Part shown: positions 26,445 through 36,022 of the stretch, piece after piece
Layout of the letters: every line of letters starts with the position of its first letter
Position numbering within the stretch: the first letter of the stretch is position 1
From: an uncultured bacterium
Lineage (GTDB): Bacteria > Hydrogenedentota > Hydrogenedentia > Hydrogenedentales > CAILVY01
Length of the DNA stretch: 64,000 nt
Reading direction: 5' to 3'
NCBI GenBank assembly: GCA_937951485.1
Contig: CALEDJ010000068.1
Location: 1 to 64,000 of the forward strand
The notes under the pieces: generated by a model
What the model was told of the DNA's origin: nothing
Database searches by the model: none
The model's input: the letters and a program-made list of their open reading frames with translations, nothing else
Made by a program: the position numbers and the translations under genes

Positions 26445-28034
26445 TTAAGATTGGTAACGCACGCCGGTGGCATCGGCCCAAGTCTTCCATGCCTGAAGCA
26501 TCGCGGCCGCGCGGGCGGGTTCCTTCTCCGACAAGTCACGAAGTTCCGTGCGGTCCGCTTCGAGGTCATAGAGTTCCCAGTCGCCCGTTTTCGACGCCAC
26601 GAGTTTCCAGTTCCCTTCCCGGACCGCCTTGTTGTTCATATGCTCCCAATACAGCCGTTCATGGGGTTCGCGGGTTTCGCCCCGGAATATCGGCACAAGA
26701 CTTTTACCTGCCATCGGCGTGATTGGTTTGCCCGCGAAGGCTTGCGGGTACGCCGCACCCGCGAGGTCCAGACACGTCGCCATGATGTCGGTGACGTGCA
26801 TGACCTGGTGGGTGAGTTCCCCGCGCTGCCGGATGCCCGCAGGCCAGTGCGCCACCAGCGGCGACGCGATGCCGCCCTCATGCACCCAGTGCTTGAACAG
26901 GCGGAACGGCGTGTTGCTCGCGTTCGCCCACGGGCGTTCATAAGCGACGAAGGAGCCGCGCTCGCCCGCGCGCGCGCCGGGCCTGTGCAGGCTGCGGCCG
27001 TCTATCTTTTCATGGCAGCCGCCGTTGTCGGACATGAACAGCACGAGCGTGTTTTCCTCCATATCCCTGCGGCGCAGCGCGTCCATGACCCGCCCAATGC
27101 CCTGGTCCATGCGGTCAATCATGGCGGCATAGACCGCCATGCGCAGGTCCATTTCGTCCTTGTCGTCATAGTCGTCCCAAGGCGGGCAGTCCGGGTCGCG
27201 GGGCGCAAGTTTCCACTGCGGATCAATAATGCCCATTTCCACGATCCGGGCATAGCGCTCTTCCCGGAGCCGATCCCAGCCGATGAGGTACTTGCCCCGA
27301 TACCTGGCGATGTCCTCCGGCAATGCGTGCAGCGGCCAATGCGGCGCGGTGTAGGCGAGATACAGGAAAAAAGGGCGTTCCGCGCTGTGTTCGTTGATGC
27401 ATTGCACAGCAAAATCGCTGAACGCATCGGTCATGTAGAAATCATCGCCTTCGGGAAAGACGCGCTCGTCATCTCGCGCCATGATGCGGGTTTCGCGTTC
27501 CTCCGGCAAAATCTCGAAGTAACTGCTCGCGCCGCTGATCAACCCGTAATACCGGTCGAAACCGCGCCGGCGCGGCCAGTGTTGCGGCCGTTCCCCGACA
27601 TGCCACTTGCCCGACATGTAAGTGCTGTATCCCGCCGGGCGCAGCGCCTCTGCAATGGTGACGCAACGGTCGTTCAGATACCCCTGATAGGGTCCTTCCG
27701 GCGGCGGCGGGTCCTGGATGCGGCTGACCATGCCCCCAACGCCTGTCTGGTGGGGATTGAGGCCGGTAAGCAGGGCGGCGCGCGTGGGACAGCACCGCGC
27801 GGCGCTGTAGGCCTGAGTGAAGCGCAGCCCGTTTCCGGCCAGCCGGTCCAGATGCGGCGTGTGAATTTCCGCGCCGTAGCAGCCGATATCCGAAAAACCC
27901 ATATCGTCTGCAAGAATCACCACGATATTCGGGGGCTTGCCCGTGGAATGCGGCGCGGCATGGCCCCGGCCCCGCAATGCGGCCATCGCGATCGCCCCCG
28001 CGCCCGCCCCGATGAACTCCCGTCGCGTCATCAT
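26445..28034 (-). CDS. Tat-exported formylglycine-dependent sulfatase
   Basis: 529 residues. Twin-arginine-type start MMTRREFIGAGAGAIAMAA, so exported. LADDMGFSDIGCYG holds the metal Asp pair; the modification motif C-x-P-x-R is CCPTR with Cys 81 to be converted to formylglycine, followed by AALLTG. SGKWHVGE, APHWPL and MSDNGG are typical arylsulfatase A-like text. It removes sulfate esters from an extracellular or periplasmic sulfated sugar. No maturase gene is in the window. Neighbours (ChbG-type deacetylase, SDR) fit carbohydrate use. A 551-residue antisense frame across it is a GC artefact. Confidence 0.93.
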   Translation of the reverse strand: MMTRREFIGAGAGAIAMAALRGRGHAAPHSTGKPPNIVVILADDMGFSDIGCYGAEIHTPHLDRLAGNGLRFTQAYSAARCCPTRAALLTGLNPHQTGVGGMVSRIQDPPPPEGPYQGYLNDRCVTIAEALRPAGYSTYMSGKWHVGERPQHWPRRRGFDRYYGLISGASSYFEILPEERETRIMARDDERVFPEGDDFYMTDAFSDFAVQCINEHSAERPFFLYLAYTAPHWPLHALPEDIARYRGKYLIGWDRLREERYARIVEMGIIDPQWKLAPRDPDCPPWDDYDDKDEMDLRMAVYAAMIDRMDQGIGRVMDALRRRDMEENTLVLFMSDNGGCHEKIDGRSLHRPGARAGERGSFVAYERPWANASNTPFRLFKHWVHEGGIASPLVAHWPAGIRQRGELTHQVMHVTDIMATCLDLAGAAYPQAFAGKPITPMAGKSLVPIFRGETREPHERLYWEHMNNKAVREGNWKLVASKTGDWELYDLEADRTELRDLSEKEPARAAAMLQAWKTWADATGVRYQS

Positions 28035-28414
28035 ATCCGAATCCTCCCATCCGTTTCCGCCACTATACCCGCTGCGGCAAGTTCAGGCAACATACGGTAC
28101 AAGTAAGCATTCGCGCTCGGCTACCGCGTAACGTTCATTGCCGCGCAAGGTGGAATCGCGTGTTAACGGAACACGCATGCCCCGGAGAATGTCGGCGAAG
28201 TTATCTGCGCCTCCCAATTCTTATGATGTAACGAAACGAATGAGAGAATTGTACTATATTCAGAATTGATGGAAGAGAAGAACGACATCGTTGGCCCAAT
28301 CACTTTTGGGCAGTATTGACGGATGTGTCGGGTGCTTTGACGATGCGTTTCGGAGTCGGGGGCTTGTTTCGACAACGCCTGTGAGATTCTCAAAACCATG
28401 GGAGGAACGATCAA
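28035..28414. other. Intergenic region before the lipoprotein gene
   Basis: No coding sequence supported. An AT-richer patch around 28215-28270 includes CAATTCT ... AGAATTG and TGTACTATATT, which may be promoter material, but no complete promoter can be assigned. Confidence 0.3.
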
Positions 28415-29143
28415 ATGGAAACGAGAAAAAACAAGAGAGAAAATGCGACAAACAGAATCTTTAACGCGCTTGTCTGCTGTCTGTGTCTTGCGGGATTGAC
28501 CGGGTGCTATACGGCAGATTCAGGCAATTACGCAACCGATGAGATTGTATTCGATTTCGTGGTGGACGTTACCGAAACAACGGCGACGGCCACGGCTTCC
28601 TTCTGGACCTATCGGGCGATTCCGGGGAATGTCGTTTATCTGGTCCTTACAGATTTTGACACGGTCATGGTGAATGGCATCCCCATGTCGAGAAAAAGAG
28701 GCCCTGTTGCCGACTATTACTCGGTCACGATCCCACCGGCGCAGGAGTATACGTTCACTTTCCGACGCGGCGATGGCACTTCTTATGATTCCACAGTAAG
28801 CGCCATCCCGCCGCTGACTATAACCCGTCCCACTTCGGGAACGTGGGTTTCCCGCGCCGCGGACATGGAAATTGAATGGACAAATTCCATCGAAGGCGGC
28901 GTGGCGACAGTTTTTGTGCCAGGGGGTGAATATGTCAACGGCTTTTTACAGGATGTTGCGGATTCTGGAACCTATACCATTCCCGCCGGAACCTTCCTTG
29001 TGGATGCCTCCGCACCACAGCCGCGTTCGTTTGGCGCCTCCCTGTCTGTGTCTCGAAGGAAAAGGGAAACCTTGGGGCCTGAACTGACCGGCCATATTAC
29101 GGTGCGATCGGGGGATACCATTCAATTCATAACGACAGAATAG
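28415..29143 (+). CDS. Predicted lipoprotein of unknown function
   Basis: 242 residues. A basic N-terminus and a hydrophobic core lead to the lipobox LTGC with Cys 31, so the mature protein would be lipid-anchored. GGAGG precedes the ATG by eight bases. The mature part is beta-rich: ITRPTSGTWVSRAADMEIEW resembles the start of a carbohydrate-protein-type Ig-like module, and the rest has no motif I recognise. Immediately after its stop begins one copy of the 94-bp inverted-repeat element. The gene is more AT-rich than its neighbours by eye. Confidence 0.7.
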   Translation: METRKNKRENATNRIFNALVCCLCLAGLTGCYTADSGNYATDEIVFDFVVDVTETTATATASFWTYRAIPGNVVYLVLTDFDTVMVNGIPMSRKRGPVADYYSVTIPPAQEYTFTFRRGDGTSYDSTVSAIPPLTITRPTSGTWVSRAADMEIEWTNSIEGGVATVFVPGGEYVNGFLQDVADSGTYTIPAGTFLVDASAPQPRSFGASLSVSRRKRETLGPELTGHITVRSGDTIQFITTE

Positions 29144-29531
29144 ATGAGGCATTTGCGAATTGGGCTGTATTTGAACACAGGAACTCGAAATATCCGGGAT
29201 TTTCGATGGAACTGATCTTCGGATCGCCTGTTTCGCAAATGCATCAATAGATGTTTGGTTTCCGTTCGCATCGCCCAATCGTTTTCCCCATTCCCGTAGC
29301 CGACAATTGCATTCGGGAAGGGGGTTATACGATATGGTCATATGCCCGCTGGGGGTGGATGCAGCGCAGCGGAACCTGTCATGATGGTATCTGGTGCGGG
29401 TGCTGCATCTTCAAATGCGATTGGCCAAGACAGCGCGCGTCTTGGAATCCTCTTCGTGAATCTGATATTGTCGCGGGACGTCGCGGGCGCGGTCCGTGGC
29501 GTTGTTGGGGACTCGGCAAGGAATCTGTCCG
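29144..29531. other. Intergenic region upstream of lolC
   Basis: Holds repeat copy A at its left end; otherwise no gene or clear promoter is seen. Short frames here lack a ribosome site and family features. Confidence 0.35.
29149..29242. repeat. 94-bp inverted-repeat element, copy A
   Basis: Bounded by exact 11-bp terminal inverted repeats GCATTTGCGAA (29149-29159) and TTCGCAAATGC (29232-29242). Hand alignment with 45538-45631 is gapless over 94 bases with about 71 identities, including the shared core TATCCGGGATTT and GATGGAACTGA. It starts five bases after the lipoprotein stop codon. Confidence 0.75.
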
Positions 29532-30788
29532 GTGCGTTTTGAGTTGTATGTGGCCGCGCGGTATCTGCGCGGGAAGCGGAAAAACCGCTTCGTCAACCTC
29601 ATCACCATCATTTCGGTGGCGGGGGTCTGCGTCGGCGTGATGGCGCTGATCGTGGTGATGAGCGTGATGACCGGCTTCAACATCGCGTTGCGGGAAACCA
29701 TCATCGGCAACCGGGCGCATCTGACGGTGTATCTGCCGGGCGGCGCGCCGATTACTGATTACGAGGAGATCATCCGGGACATTGAGGCGCTGTGCCCGGA
29801 GATTGTGGCGTCGGGGCCGATTGTGCAGATCGAGGCGCTGCTGCGCCGGGGGGATGAGACGACGGGCGCGCTGATCCACGGGGTGGACCCGGAACGGGAA
29901 CGGCATGTGACGGACCTGGCCGTGAACCTGACGCGGGAAGGCGGGCGTACCTTCGGTCGGGGCGAGTTGCCGGGGGAAAAGGAAATTGTGCTCGGATACC
30001 GGCTGGCGCAGCGCGTAAACGCCAGCGTGGGCACCGAAATCTCCGTCATTACGGCGAAGTCCACGGTCAGGGCCCTGGTCGGGCGGCAAATGGGCGCACC
30101 GCTGTGGTTGCGGGTGAGCGGCATTTCCCAGGCGAAGATGTCGGACATAGATATGCTCTACGCCTTTGTGGACCTCGATACGGCGCGGATGCTCACCGGT
30201 CGGGACGGCGTGGATGCGGTGCATGTCAAACTGACCGACCCCTTTCTTGCGGACCGGGTCAAGCAGGCGATTCAGGACCATCTGCCATACCGCGCCCGCA
30301 CATGGTATCAGGATCAGGAGGCCTTTTTTGAAGCGCTCAAGCAGGAAAAACTGGTGATGTTCATCATCCTGGCATTCATCATCCTTGTGGCGGCGTTCAA
30401 CATCACCAGTACACTGATTATGATTGTGATGGAAAAGCGGCGCGACATCGGCATTCTGCGCACACTGGGCGCGAGCGGGCCGTCCATCCTGTTGTTGTTC
30501 ATCCTGCAGGGCCTCATGATTGGATTGAGTGGTACGGTGGTCGGCGCCGTGTTGGGCACACTGTTCGCCTTGAATCTCAATCCGATCGCGGAATTCCTGG
30601 CGCCGTTTCTGGGCATAGACCTGTTCAACAGCACTATTTATTATTTCGATCATATCCCGGTGGCCGTGATGCCCCGGGACATCATGTGGATTACCACCTC
30701 GGCGGTGGTGCTCACTTTCATGTCCACCCTGTATCCGGCGTGGAGTGCGGTGCGGGTGGACCCGGTGGATGCATTGCGGTATGAGTAG
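29532..30788 (+). CDS. lolC: Lipoprotein-releasing ABC permease, LolC/LolE type
   Basis: 418 residues from GTG 29532, chosen because AAGGA lies nine bases upstream and the family opening FELYVAARYLRGKRKNRFVN begins right there. First membrane segment about 22-48 (IISVAGVCVGVMALIVVMSVM), a periplasmic domain of ~230 residues, then three segments forming the FtsX domain (IILVAAFNITSTLIMIVMEK, ILRTLGASG). It extracts lipoproteins from the inner membrane for LolA. A LolC-E hybrid homodimer (LolF-like) is possible, since only one permease gene is present. It overlaps lolD by eight bases. Confidence 0.9.
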   Translation: MRFELYVAARYLRGKRKNRFVNLITIISVAGVCVGVMALIVVMSVMTGFNIALRETIIGNRAHLTVYLPGGAPITDYEEIIRDIEALCPEIVASGPIVQIEALLRRGDETTGALIHGVDPERERHVTDLAVNLTREGGRTFGRGELPGEKEIVLGYRLAQRVNASVGTEISVITAKSTVRALVGRQMGAPLWLRVSGISQAKMSDIDMLYAFVDLDTARMLTGRDGVDAVHVKLTDPFLADRVKQAIQDHLPYRARTWYQDQEAFFEALKQEKLVMFIILAFIILVAAFNITSTLIMIVMEKRRDIGILRTLGASGPSILLLFILQGLMIGLSGTVVGAVLGTLFALNLNPIAEFLAPFLGIDLFNSTIYYFDHIPVAVMPRDIMWITTSAVVLTFMSTLYPAWSAVRVDPVDALRYE

Positions 30789-31461
30789 CGTGATTGAATG
30801 CAAAGGCGTGCAGAAAACCTACCATGACGGCACACGGGAACTGCGCATCCTCGACGGGCTGGACCTTGAGGTCAAGGAAGGTGAGATCATGGCGATCACC
30901 GGCCCCTCGGGCGTGGGGAAGAGCACGCTGCTGCATCTCATGGGCACACTGGACACGCCGACCGGCGGCGAGATCCTGTTCCGGGCCAGACCCTTGGGGC
31001 GGATGGGCTGGGGCGCCATCAACCAGATTCGCAACCGGGAAATCGGATTTGTCTTTCAGTTTTACCACCTGCTGCCGGAGTTCAATGCCCTCGAAAATGT
31101 GATGATGCCGGCGCTGTGCAAGGGCGCGCGGCCCGCCGCATGCCGCGCCCGTGCCATGGAACTGCTGGCCAAAGTGGGCCTGGCGGACCGCATGCGACAC
31201 AAACCCGGCCAACTCAGCGGGGGCGAACAGCAGCGCGTCGCGATTGCCCGGGCGCTTTTCAACAATCCCACTGTCCTGCTCACGGATGAACCGACGGGCA
31301 ACCTGGATGAAAAAACCAGCGAAGGAATCACCGACCTGCTCTGGCAATTGAACCAACAGGAGGGGGTGACAATCGTTATCGTCACGCATGACGAATCGTT
31401 CGCGCGCCGCGCCCACCGGTGGGTGCAATTGCACGAAGGCAAGGCGTACCCCAAACGCTGA
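30781..31461 (+). CDS. lolD: Lipoprotein-releasing ABC transporter ATPase
   Basis: 226 residues; ATG 30781 overlaps the lolC stop, so the two are coupled. Walker A GPSGVGKST (41-49), Q-loop FVFQFYHLLPEFNALENV, signature LSGGEQQR (145-152), Walker B VLLTDEPTG (165-173), and the switch His in VTHD. The LPEFNALENV stretch is typical of LolD and related MacB-type ATPases. It powers lipoprotein release and implies an outer membrane. Confidence 0.94.
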   Translation: MSSVIECKGVQKTYHDGTRELRILDGLDLEVKEGEIMAITGPSGVGKSTLLHLMGTLDTPTGGEILFRARPLGRMGWGAINQIRNREIGFVFQFYHLLPEFNALENVMMPALCKGARPAACRARAMELLAKVGLADRMRHKPGQLSGGEQQRVAIARALFNNPTVLLTDEPTGNLDEKTSEGITDLLWQLNQQEGVTIVIVTHDESFARRAHRWVQLHEGKAYPKR

Positions 31462-32010
31462 TTACGACTGTTTTTGGGCCGCCTGCTTCTCCGCTTCCTT
31501 GACGAAACGCTCCAGCAGGGCGGGAACTTTGTCGGGAGTCATCTCACCATAGATGCGTTCGCCCACCATAACCACCGGTGCCAGGCCGCACGCGCCCAGA
31601 CACCGACTGGCCTCCAGTGAAAAGAGTCCGTCGCTGGTGGTTTCACCGAATCCGATGCCGAGTTCATCGCGCAGTCGTTCGACGACCCGATCCGCCCCCT
31701 TGACGTAACATGCCGTGCCCAGGCATACGCGGATGGTGAATTTTCCCTGTGGTTCCAGCCGGAAATAATGATAGAAAGTGGCCACGCCGGTGACCTTGGC
31801 TGCGGGAATCTGCATGAGTTGGGCGACGGCATCAAGTTGCTCTTTGCCCAAATACCCGAAATGCGCCTGCACTTTGTGCAGTACCGAGATTAACTGGCTG
31901 TGCGGATAAGGACCGCTGTTACAGGCCTCGATGAAGGCCACGACATGGTCCGGCAGTGCGGCCCGGCTTTTCTCCATAACCTCCTTGCGATTGTCGGTCT
32001 GAATCATCAT
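31462..32010 (-). CDS. hydC: NuoE-like [2Fe-2S] subunit of electron-bifurcating [FeFe] hydrogenase
   Basis: 182 residues with the thioredoxin-like ferredoxin fold: Cys 96 and 101 (CLGTAC), Cys 137 and 141 (CLGAC), preceded by the helical domain HSQLISVLHKVQAHFGYLG and GVATFYHYF. It carries electrons within the trimeric hydrogenase HydABC/Hnd. Its start overlaps the hydA stop by four bases. Last gene of the operon; its stop abuts the convergent lolD stop. Confidence 0.92.
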   Translation of the reverse strand: MMIQTDNRKEVMEKSRAALPDHVVAFIEACNSGPYPHSQLISVLHKVQAHFGYLGKEQLDAVAQLMQIPAAKVTGVATFYHYFRLEPQGKFTIRVCLGTACYVKGADRVVERLRDELGIGFGETTSDGLFSLEASRCLGACGLAPVVMVGERIYGEMTPDKVPALLERFVKEAEKQAAQKQS

Positions 32011-33773
32011 CGGATTCCTCTTGGCAAGCGTGGTGCGTAATGAGTGTGTAAGAACTTGTGGGCCTTTTCACCGCCGGGTTCGCCCAAATAATCCCGGTAA
32101 AGGGCCTGAATCTGCGGGTTCCGGATGGAACTTCGGAGTTCCTTGGCGCTGTCAATGGCATACAACGCCTTTGCGCGCGCGGCGAGCAGCCGCCGGTCGA
32201 GAAAACGGTACCCCTGCGGCGGATAGGGCTGGCCGCCGCCCCCAATGCAACCGCCGGGGCAGGCCATCACCTCGATGATGTGGAAGGCCTTCTCGCCGTT
32301 GACCACCTTGTCCAACAGGCGCTTCGCGTTTGTCAGGCCGTTGGCGACGCCGACATTCAGGAGGAGTTCGCCGACGCGCAATTCGCGTTCGCGCAATCCC
32401 TCCACCGCGCGCACGTCGGTGAATTCCAGTTTTTCCGGGGGGGCGCCGGTGAGACGTTCGACCGCGCTGCGCAGCGCCGCTTCCATCACGCCGCCGGTCG
32501 TGCCGAAGATGTCCGCCGCGCCGCTGGATTCGCCGAAGGGGTTGTCGAAAGCGTCTTCGGGAAGATTGACCAGGTCAATGCCGTAGCATCTGATCATCCA
32601 GATAAGTTCGCGTGTGGTGAGGACGGCGTCGGTTTCCGGCGTGCCGTCCTCCATGTGGAATTCCGGGCGGCCCGCCTCGAATTTCTTCGCCACGCAGGGC
32701 ATCACCGCCACCACAAAAAGGTCTTTGGCCGCGATGCCCATCTTTTCGGCGTAATAGCGCTTGAGCAATGACGACATCATGGCCATGGGCGACCGGCAGG
32801 AGGAGGCGTGGGGAATCAATTCCGGATAAAATCGTTCCAGAAAGTTCACCCAGCCGGGCGAACAACTGGTGAGCAGCGGCAGACGTTCCTCCGCCTGAAA
32901 CCGACGGACAAACTCCTCGGCTTCCTCCACAATGGTGAGGTCGGCGGTGAAATTGGTGTCGAATACGGCCTCGAATCCAAGCCGCCGCAGCGCGGTGACC
33001 ATCTGCCCGGTAACCGGCGTTCCCGGCTTAAGGCCGAAGCCCTCGCCCAGCGCCGCGCGGATGGAGGGCGCGGTCTGCACCACCACCGTCTTCGTCGGGT
33101 CATTCAACGCCGCCCAGACCGCTTCCGTGGCGCTCTGTTCAACAAGCGCCGCCGTGGGGCAGACGTTGATGCATTGCCCGCATTGGATGCACACCGAATC
33201 ATCCATCCGCGCGCCATGGGCGGGCATGACTTCCGTTTCAAACCCGCGCCCATGCTGGCTCAGGTTGTAAATACCCTGCACTTCGGCACACACACGCACG
33301 CACCGTCCGCAGAGAATGCACTTTTCGGCGTTGCGCACGACGGAGCGGCTGGACGCCTCAACAGGCCGGCGCTTCCGCACGCCCTCAAAAAGACGTTCGC
33401 GCACGCCGAGCGAATACGCCAGGTTCTGCAGTTCGCAATTGCCGTCGCGCTCGCAGGTCTGGCAGTCCTGCGGATGGTTATCCAACAGCAGTTCCAGAAT
33501 GTCGCGGCGCGCCTGGCGGATTTCCGGGCTGTTGGTCTTCACTTCCATGCCTTCCCAGACCTTCACGCTGCAGGAAGCCATCAGAAAGTCCACGCCCTTC
33601 ACTTCCACCACACAGACGCGACATGAACCGGCAAGGCTCAAATCAGGATGGTAGCAGAGCCGGGGGATGCGGATGCCCAGATTCTTCTCAGCGGCATCCA
33701 TGATGGTGGCGCCTTCAGGCACGCTGACGGGAGTTTCGTCTATCACAAGGTTTATCATCTTCTTGTCGCTCAT
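32007..33773 (-). CDS. hydA: [FeFe]-hydrogenase catalytic subunit
   Basis: 588 residues. N-terminal plant-type [2Fe-2S] domain (Cys 40, 51, 54, 68), a His/Cys cluster site HPQDCQTCERDGNC (100-113), and two 4Fe-4S motifs CILCGRCVRVC (152-162) and CIQCGQCINVC (195-205) feed the H-cluster domain. H-cluster motifs: L1 TSCSPGW (302-308), L2 MPCVAKKFE (358-366), L3 EVMACPGGCIGGGGQP (501-516). L1 has Ser where many enzymes have a second Cys. C-terminal small-subunit-like region present. It reduces protons or oxidises hydrogen in the cytoplasm, with NADH and ferredoxin as partners in the bifurcating complex. Maturases HydE/F/G are not in the window. Confidence 0.95.
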   Translation of the reverse strand: MSDKKMINLVIDETPVSVPEGATIMDAAEKNLGIRIPRLCYHPDLSLAGSCRVCVVEVKGVDFLMASCSVKVWEGMEVKTNSPEIRQARRDILELLLDNHPQDCQTCERDGNCELQNLAYSLGVRERLFEGVRKRRPVEASSRSVVRNAEKCILCGRCVRVCAEVQGIYNLSQHGRGFETEVMPAHGARMDDSVCIQCGQCINVCPTAALVEQSATEAVWAALNDPTKTVVVQTAPSIRAALGEGFGLKPGTPVTGQMVTALRRLGFEAVFDTNFTADLTIVEEAEEFVRRFQAEERLPLLTSCSPGWVNFLERFYPELIPHASSCRSPMAMMSSLLKRYYAEKMGIAAKDLFVVAVMPCVAKKFEAGRPEFHMEDGTPETDAVLTTRELIWMIRCYGIDLVNLPEDAFDNPFGESSGAADIFGTTGGVMEAALRSAVERLTGAPPEKLEFTDVRAVEGLRERELRVGELLLNVGVANGLTNAKRLLDKVVNGEKAFHIIEVMACPGGCIGGGGQPYPPQGYRFLDRRLLAARAKALYAIDSAKELRSSIRNPQIQALYRDYLGEPGGEKAHKFLHTHYAPRLPRGIR

Positions 33774-33794
33774 AACACATTCCGTTCCGCTGGG

Positions 33795-35978
33795 TCAGCC
33801 TTTCAGCACGGCGTTGAACCGGCACACTTCAAAGCACCTGCCGCACTTGATGCACAGGCTCTGATCAATCACATGCGCTTCCTTGCGTGCCCCGGTGATA
33901 CACTGCACGGGGCAGTTCTTCGCGCACATGGTGCAGCCCACACATCTCTCCGTAGAAATCTCGTAGTGAACCAAAGCGCGGCACTTACGCGCGGGACAGC
34001 GCTTTTCATGCACGTGCGCCGCGTACTCTTCGCGGTAGTATTGCAGCGTGCTGAGGATGGGATTGGGCGCGGCCCGGCCCAGCCCGCACAACGACGTGCG
34101 TTTCACCAGCCGCCCAAGCCGTTCCAGGCGCTCGATGTCGTCCGGCAAGGCCTTGCCGGAGGTGATGCGCTCCAGGATTTCCAGCATGCGCTTGGTGCCC
34201 TCCCGGCACGGCGTGCATTTGCCGCAGGATTCGTCCTGAATGAATTCCATGAAGAACTTGGCGACATCCACCATGCAATCGTCCTCGTCCAGGACAATCA
34301 TGCCGCCGCTGCCCATGATGGAACCCAGTTTTGCCAGGGTGTCATAGTCCACCGGCGTATCGAGAAACCCGGCGGGAATGCACCCCCCCGCCGGGCCGCC
34401 GGTCTGCACCGCCTTGATCGCCTTGCCGTTGGCGGTGCCGCCGCCAATCTCCTCCACGACATGCCGCAGCGTAGTGCCCATGGGCACCTCGACCAGGCCT
34501 GTGCGGCGGATTTTTCCAGCCAGTGCGAAAACCTTCGTGCCGCCGCTCTGCGGTGTGCCGACCCGGCTGAACCAGTCGCTGCCGTATTTGAGGATTGGCG
34601 CTATGCTGGCGAATGTTTCGACGTTGTTGATTACCGTGGGCTTGCCCCACAAGCCGCTCTCGGTGGGAAACGGCGGACGGATACGCGGCTGGCCGCGCTC
34701 GCCCTCGATGGAATGAATCAGCGCGGTTTCCTCGCCGCATACAAAAGCGCCGGCACCCAGGCGAATCTCAATGTCAAATGAAAATCCCGAACCCAGTATG
34801 TTTCTGCCCAGCAAGCCGTTGGCGCGGCAGGTTTCGATGGCGTGTTCGATGCGCCGGATGGCCAGCGGATACTCCGCGCGAATATAGAAGAACCCGCGCT
34901 GCGCGCCGGTGGCGAAGCCGCCAATCATCAGGCCTTCGACCACGCTGAAAGGGTCGGACTCCAACATGCTCCGGTCCATGAACGCGCCCGGATCCCCTTC
35001 GTCCGCATTGCAGATGATATAGCGCGTCTTTTCGTTGTTCTTGCGCGCCTGCGCCCATTTCAGCCCCGTGGGGTAGCCGCCGCCGCCGCGCCCGCGCAAT
35101 CTCGCCTCGGACACCATCTTCACCACCCATTCCGGGTCGTTCCGGTCCAGCGCCGTGGCCAGCGCCTCAAAACCCCGGTACCGGACATATTCGTGCAGAC
35201 TCTCCGGGTCAATCACCCCGGCGTTGCGCAAGGCAATGCGGTGCTGTTGATTGAAGAAAGCCAAATCCCCGTAGAGGTCAAAAAACCGCTGGCTCATGGG
35301 TTGTTCACGATTGACCAGCCGATCCACAATCCGGCCGCCCATCAGATGTTCCTGCACCACGGCGCGCACATCGTTCTCATCCCGGATGGTGTAGAGCACG
35401 TTTTCGGGCAGCACCAGCGCCTGCGTAATCTCGCCGGCGGCCTGATTGGTCGCGCAGAATCCCAGGCACCGCGATGAAATCACCCGTATCTTCTCGGGGT
35501 TCATTCCGGATTCCGCGATGACCCGCAGAAAAGCCTCCCGCACCCCGCCCTGCACCGCGCCGCCGCAGCCTGATCCATCACACAGCATCAGGTGATTGGC
35601 ATGTTCCGTAAGTTGGTCAGCGAGCATGCGCTCGGACACCGGCTTGCCGCCCAGCACATGGCTGTGGAAAATCTCATGCACCGCGTCGCGATCCACTTCG
35701 TGGTATTTTACGGGGAGGCGTCCGGTCTCGATAACGCCCACAATCGGCTCGCGGCTGCACCGCCCCGTACAGCCCGTGCGGTGCAGCAGGATGTCGCCGC
35801 GCCCGGAAGATTCGATGTGCCGGCGGAACTCTTCCCACACCGCCTCCGAACCGGCGGCGTGTTCGCAGGTGGCCGAACCGACCTGGATGCGGACGCTTGC
35901 CTTGCGCCACAGCGCGTCCACCGCCGCAGTCGCCTCCCCGCGCAGTTTTTCGTATCGTTTCAACACTTGCCCTGCCAT
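33795..35978 (-). CDS. hydB: NuoF-like flavin subunit of the [FeFe] hydrogenase, with two thioredoxin-like domains
   Basis: 727 residues from ATG 35978 (AGAGGAG upstream). Residues 28-115: HydB-type thioredoxin-like domain (Cys 38, 70, 74; TGCTGRC). Residues 128-220: a second, NuoE-like one with full C-x4-C / C-x3-C spacing (Cys 133, 138, 171, 175). Then the FMN/NADH domain (GLRGRGGGGYPTGLKW, CNADEGDPGAFMDRS), SLBB, the N3-type cluster ESCGKCTPCREG, and two C-terminal 4Fe-4S motifs (CVGCTMCAKNCP, CIKCGRCFEVC). Usual HydB/HndC proteins are about 600-630 residues; the surplus is one extra thioredoxin-like domain. It binds FMN and NAD(H) and may be the bifurcation site. Confidence 0.93.
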   Translation of the reverse strand: MAGQVLKRYEKLRGEATAAVDALWRKASVRIQVGSATCEHAAGSEAVWEEFRRHIESSGRGDILLHRTGCTGRCSREPIVGVIETGRLPVKYHEVDRDAVHEIFHSHVLGGKPVSERMLADQLTEHANHLMLCDGSGCGGAVQGGVREAFLRVIAESGMNPEKIRVISSRCLGFCATNQAAGEITQALVLPENVLYTIRDENDVRAVVQEHLMGGRIVDRLVNREQPMSQRFFDLYGDLAFFNQQHRIALRNAGVIDPESLHEYVRYRGFEALATALDRNDPEWVVKMVSEARLRGRGGGGYPTGLKWAQARKNNEKTRYIICNADEGDPGAFMDRSMLESDPFSVVEGLMIGGFATGAQRGFFYIRAEYPLAIRRIEHAIETCRANGLLGRNILGSGFSFDIEIRLGAGAFVCGEETALIHSIEGERGQPRIRPPFPTESGLWGKPTVINNVETFASIAPILKYGSDWFSRVGTPQSGGTKVFALAGKIRRTGLVEVPMGTTLRHVVEEIGGGTANGKAIKAVQTGGPAGGCIPAGFLDTPVDYDTLAKLGSIMGSGGMIVLDEDDCMVDVAKFFMEFIQDESCGKCTPCREGTKRMLEILERITSGKALPDDIERLERLGRLVKRTSLCGLGRAAPNPILSTLQYYREEYAAHVHEKRCPARKCRALVHYEISTERCVGCTMCAKNCPVQCITGARKEAHVIDQSLCIKCGRCFEVCRFNAVLKG

Positions 35979-36022
35979 GTTCGCTCCTCTTGATGCCATG
36001 CGTGCATAAAGTCGGTGCGGCG

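Noticed and set aside
26451-28106. 551-residue plus-strand frame
   Set aside because: Fully antisense to the sulfatase, which has clear catalytic motifs; the frame has none and arises from high GC.
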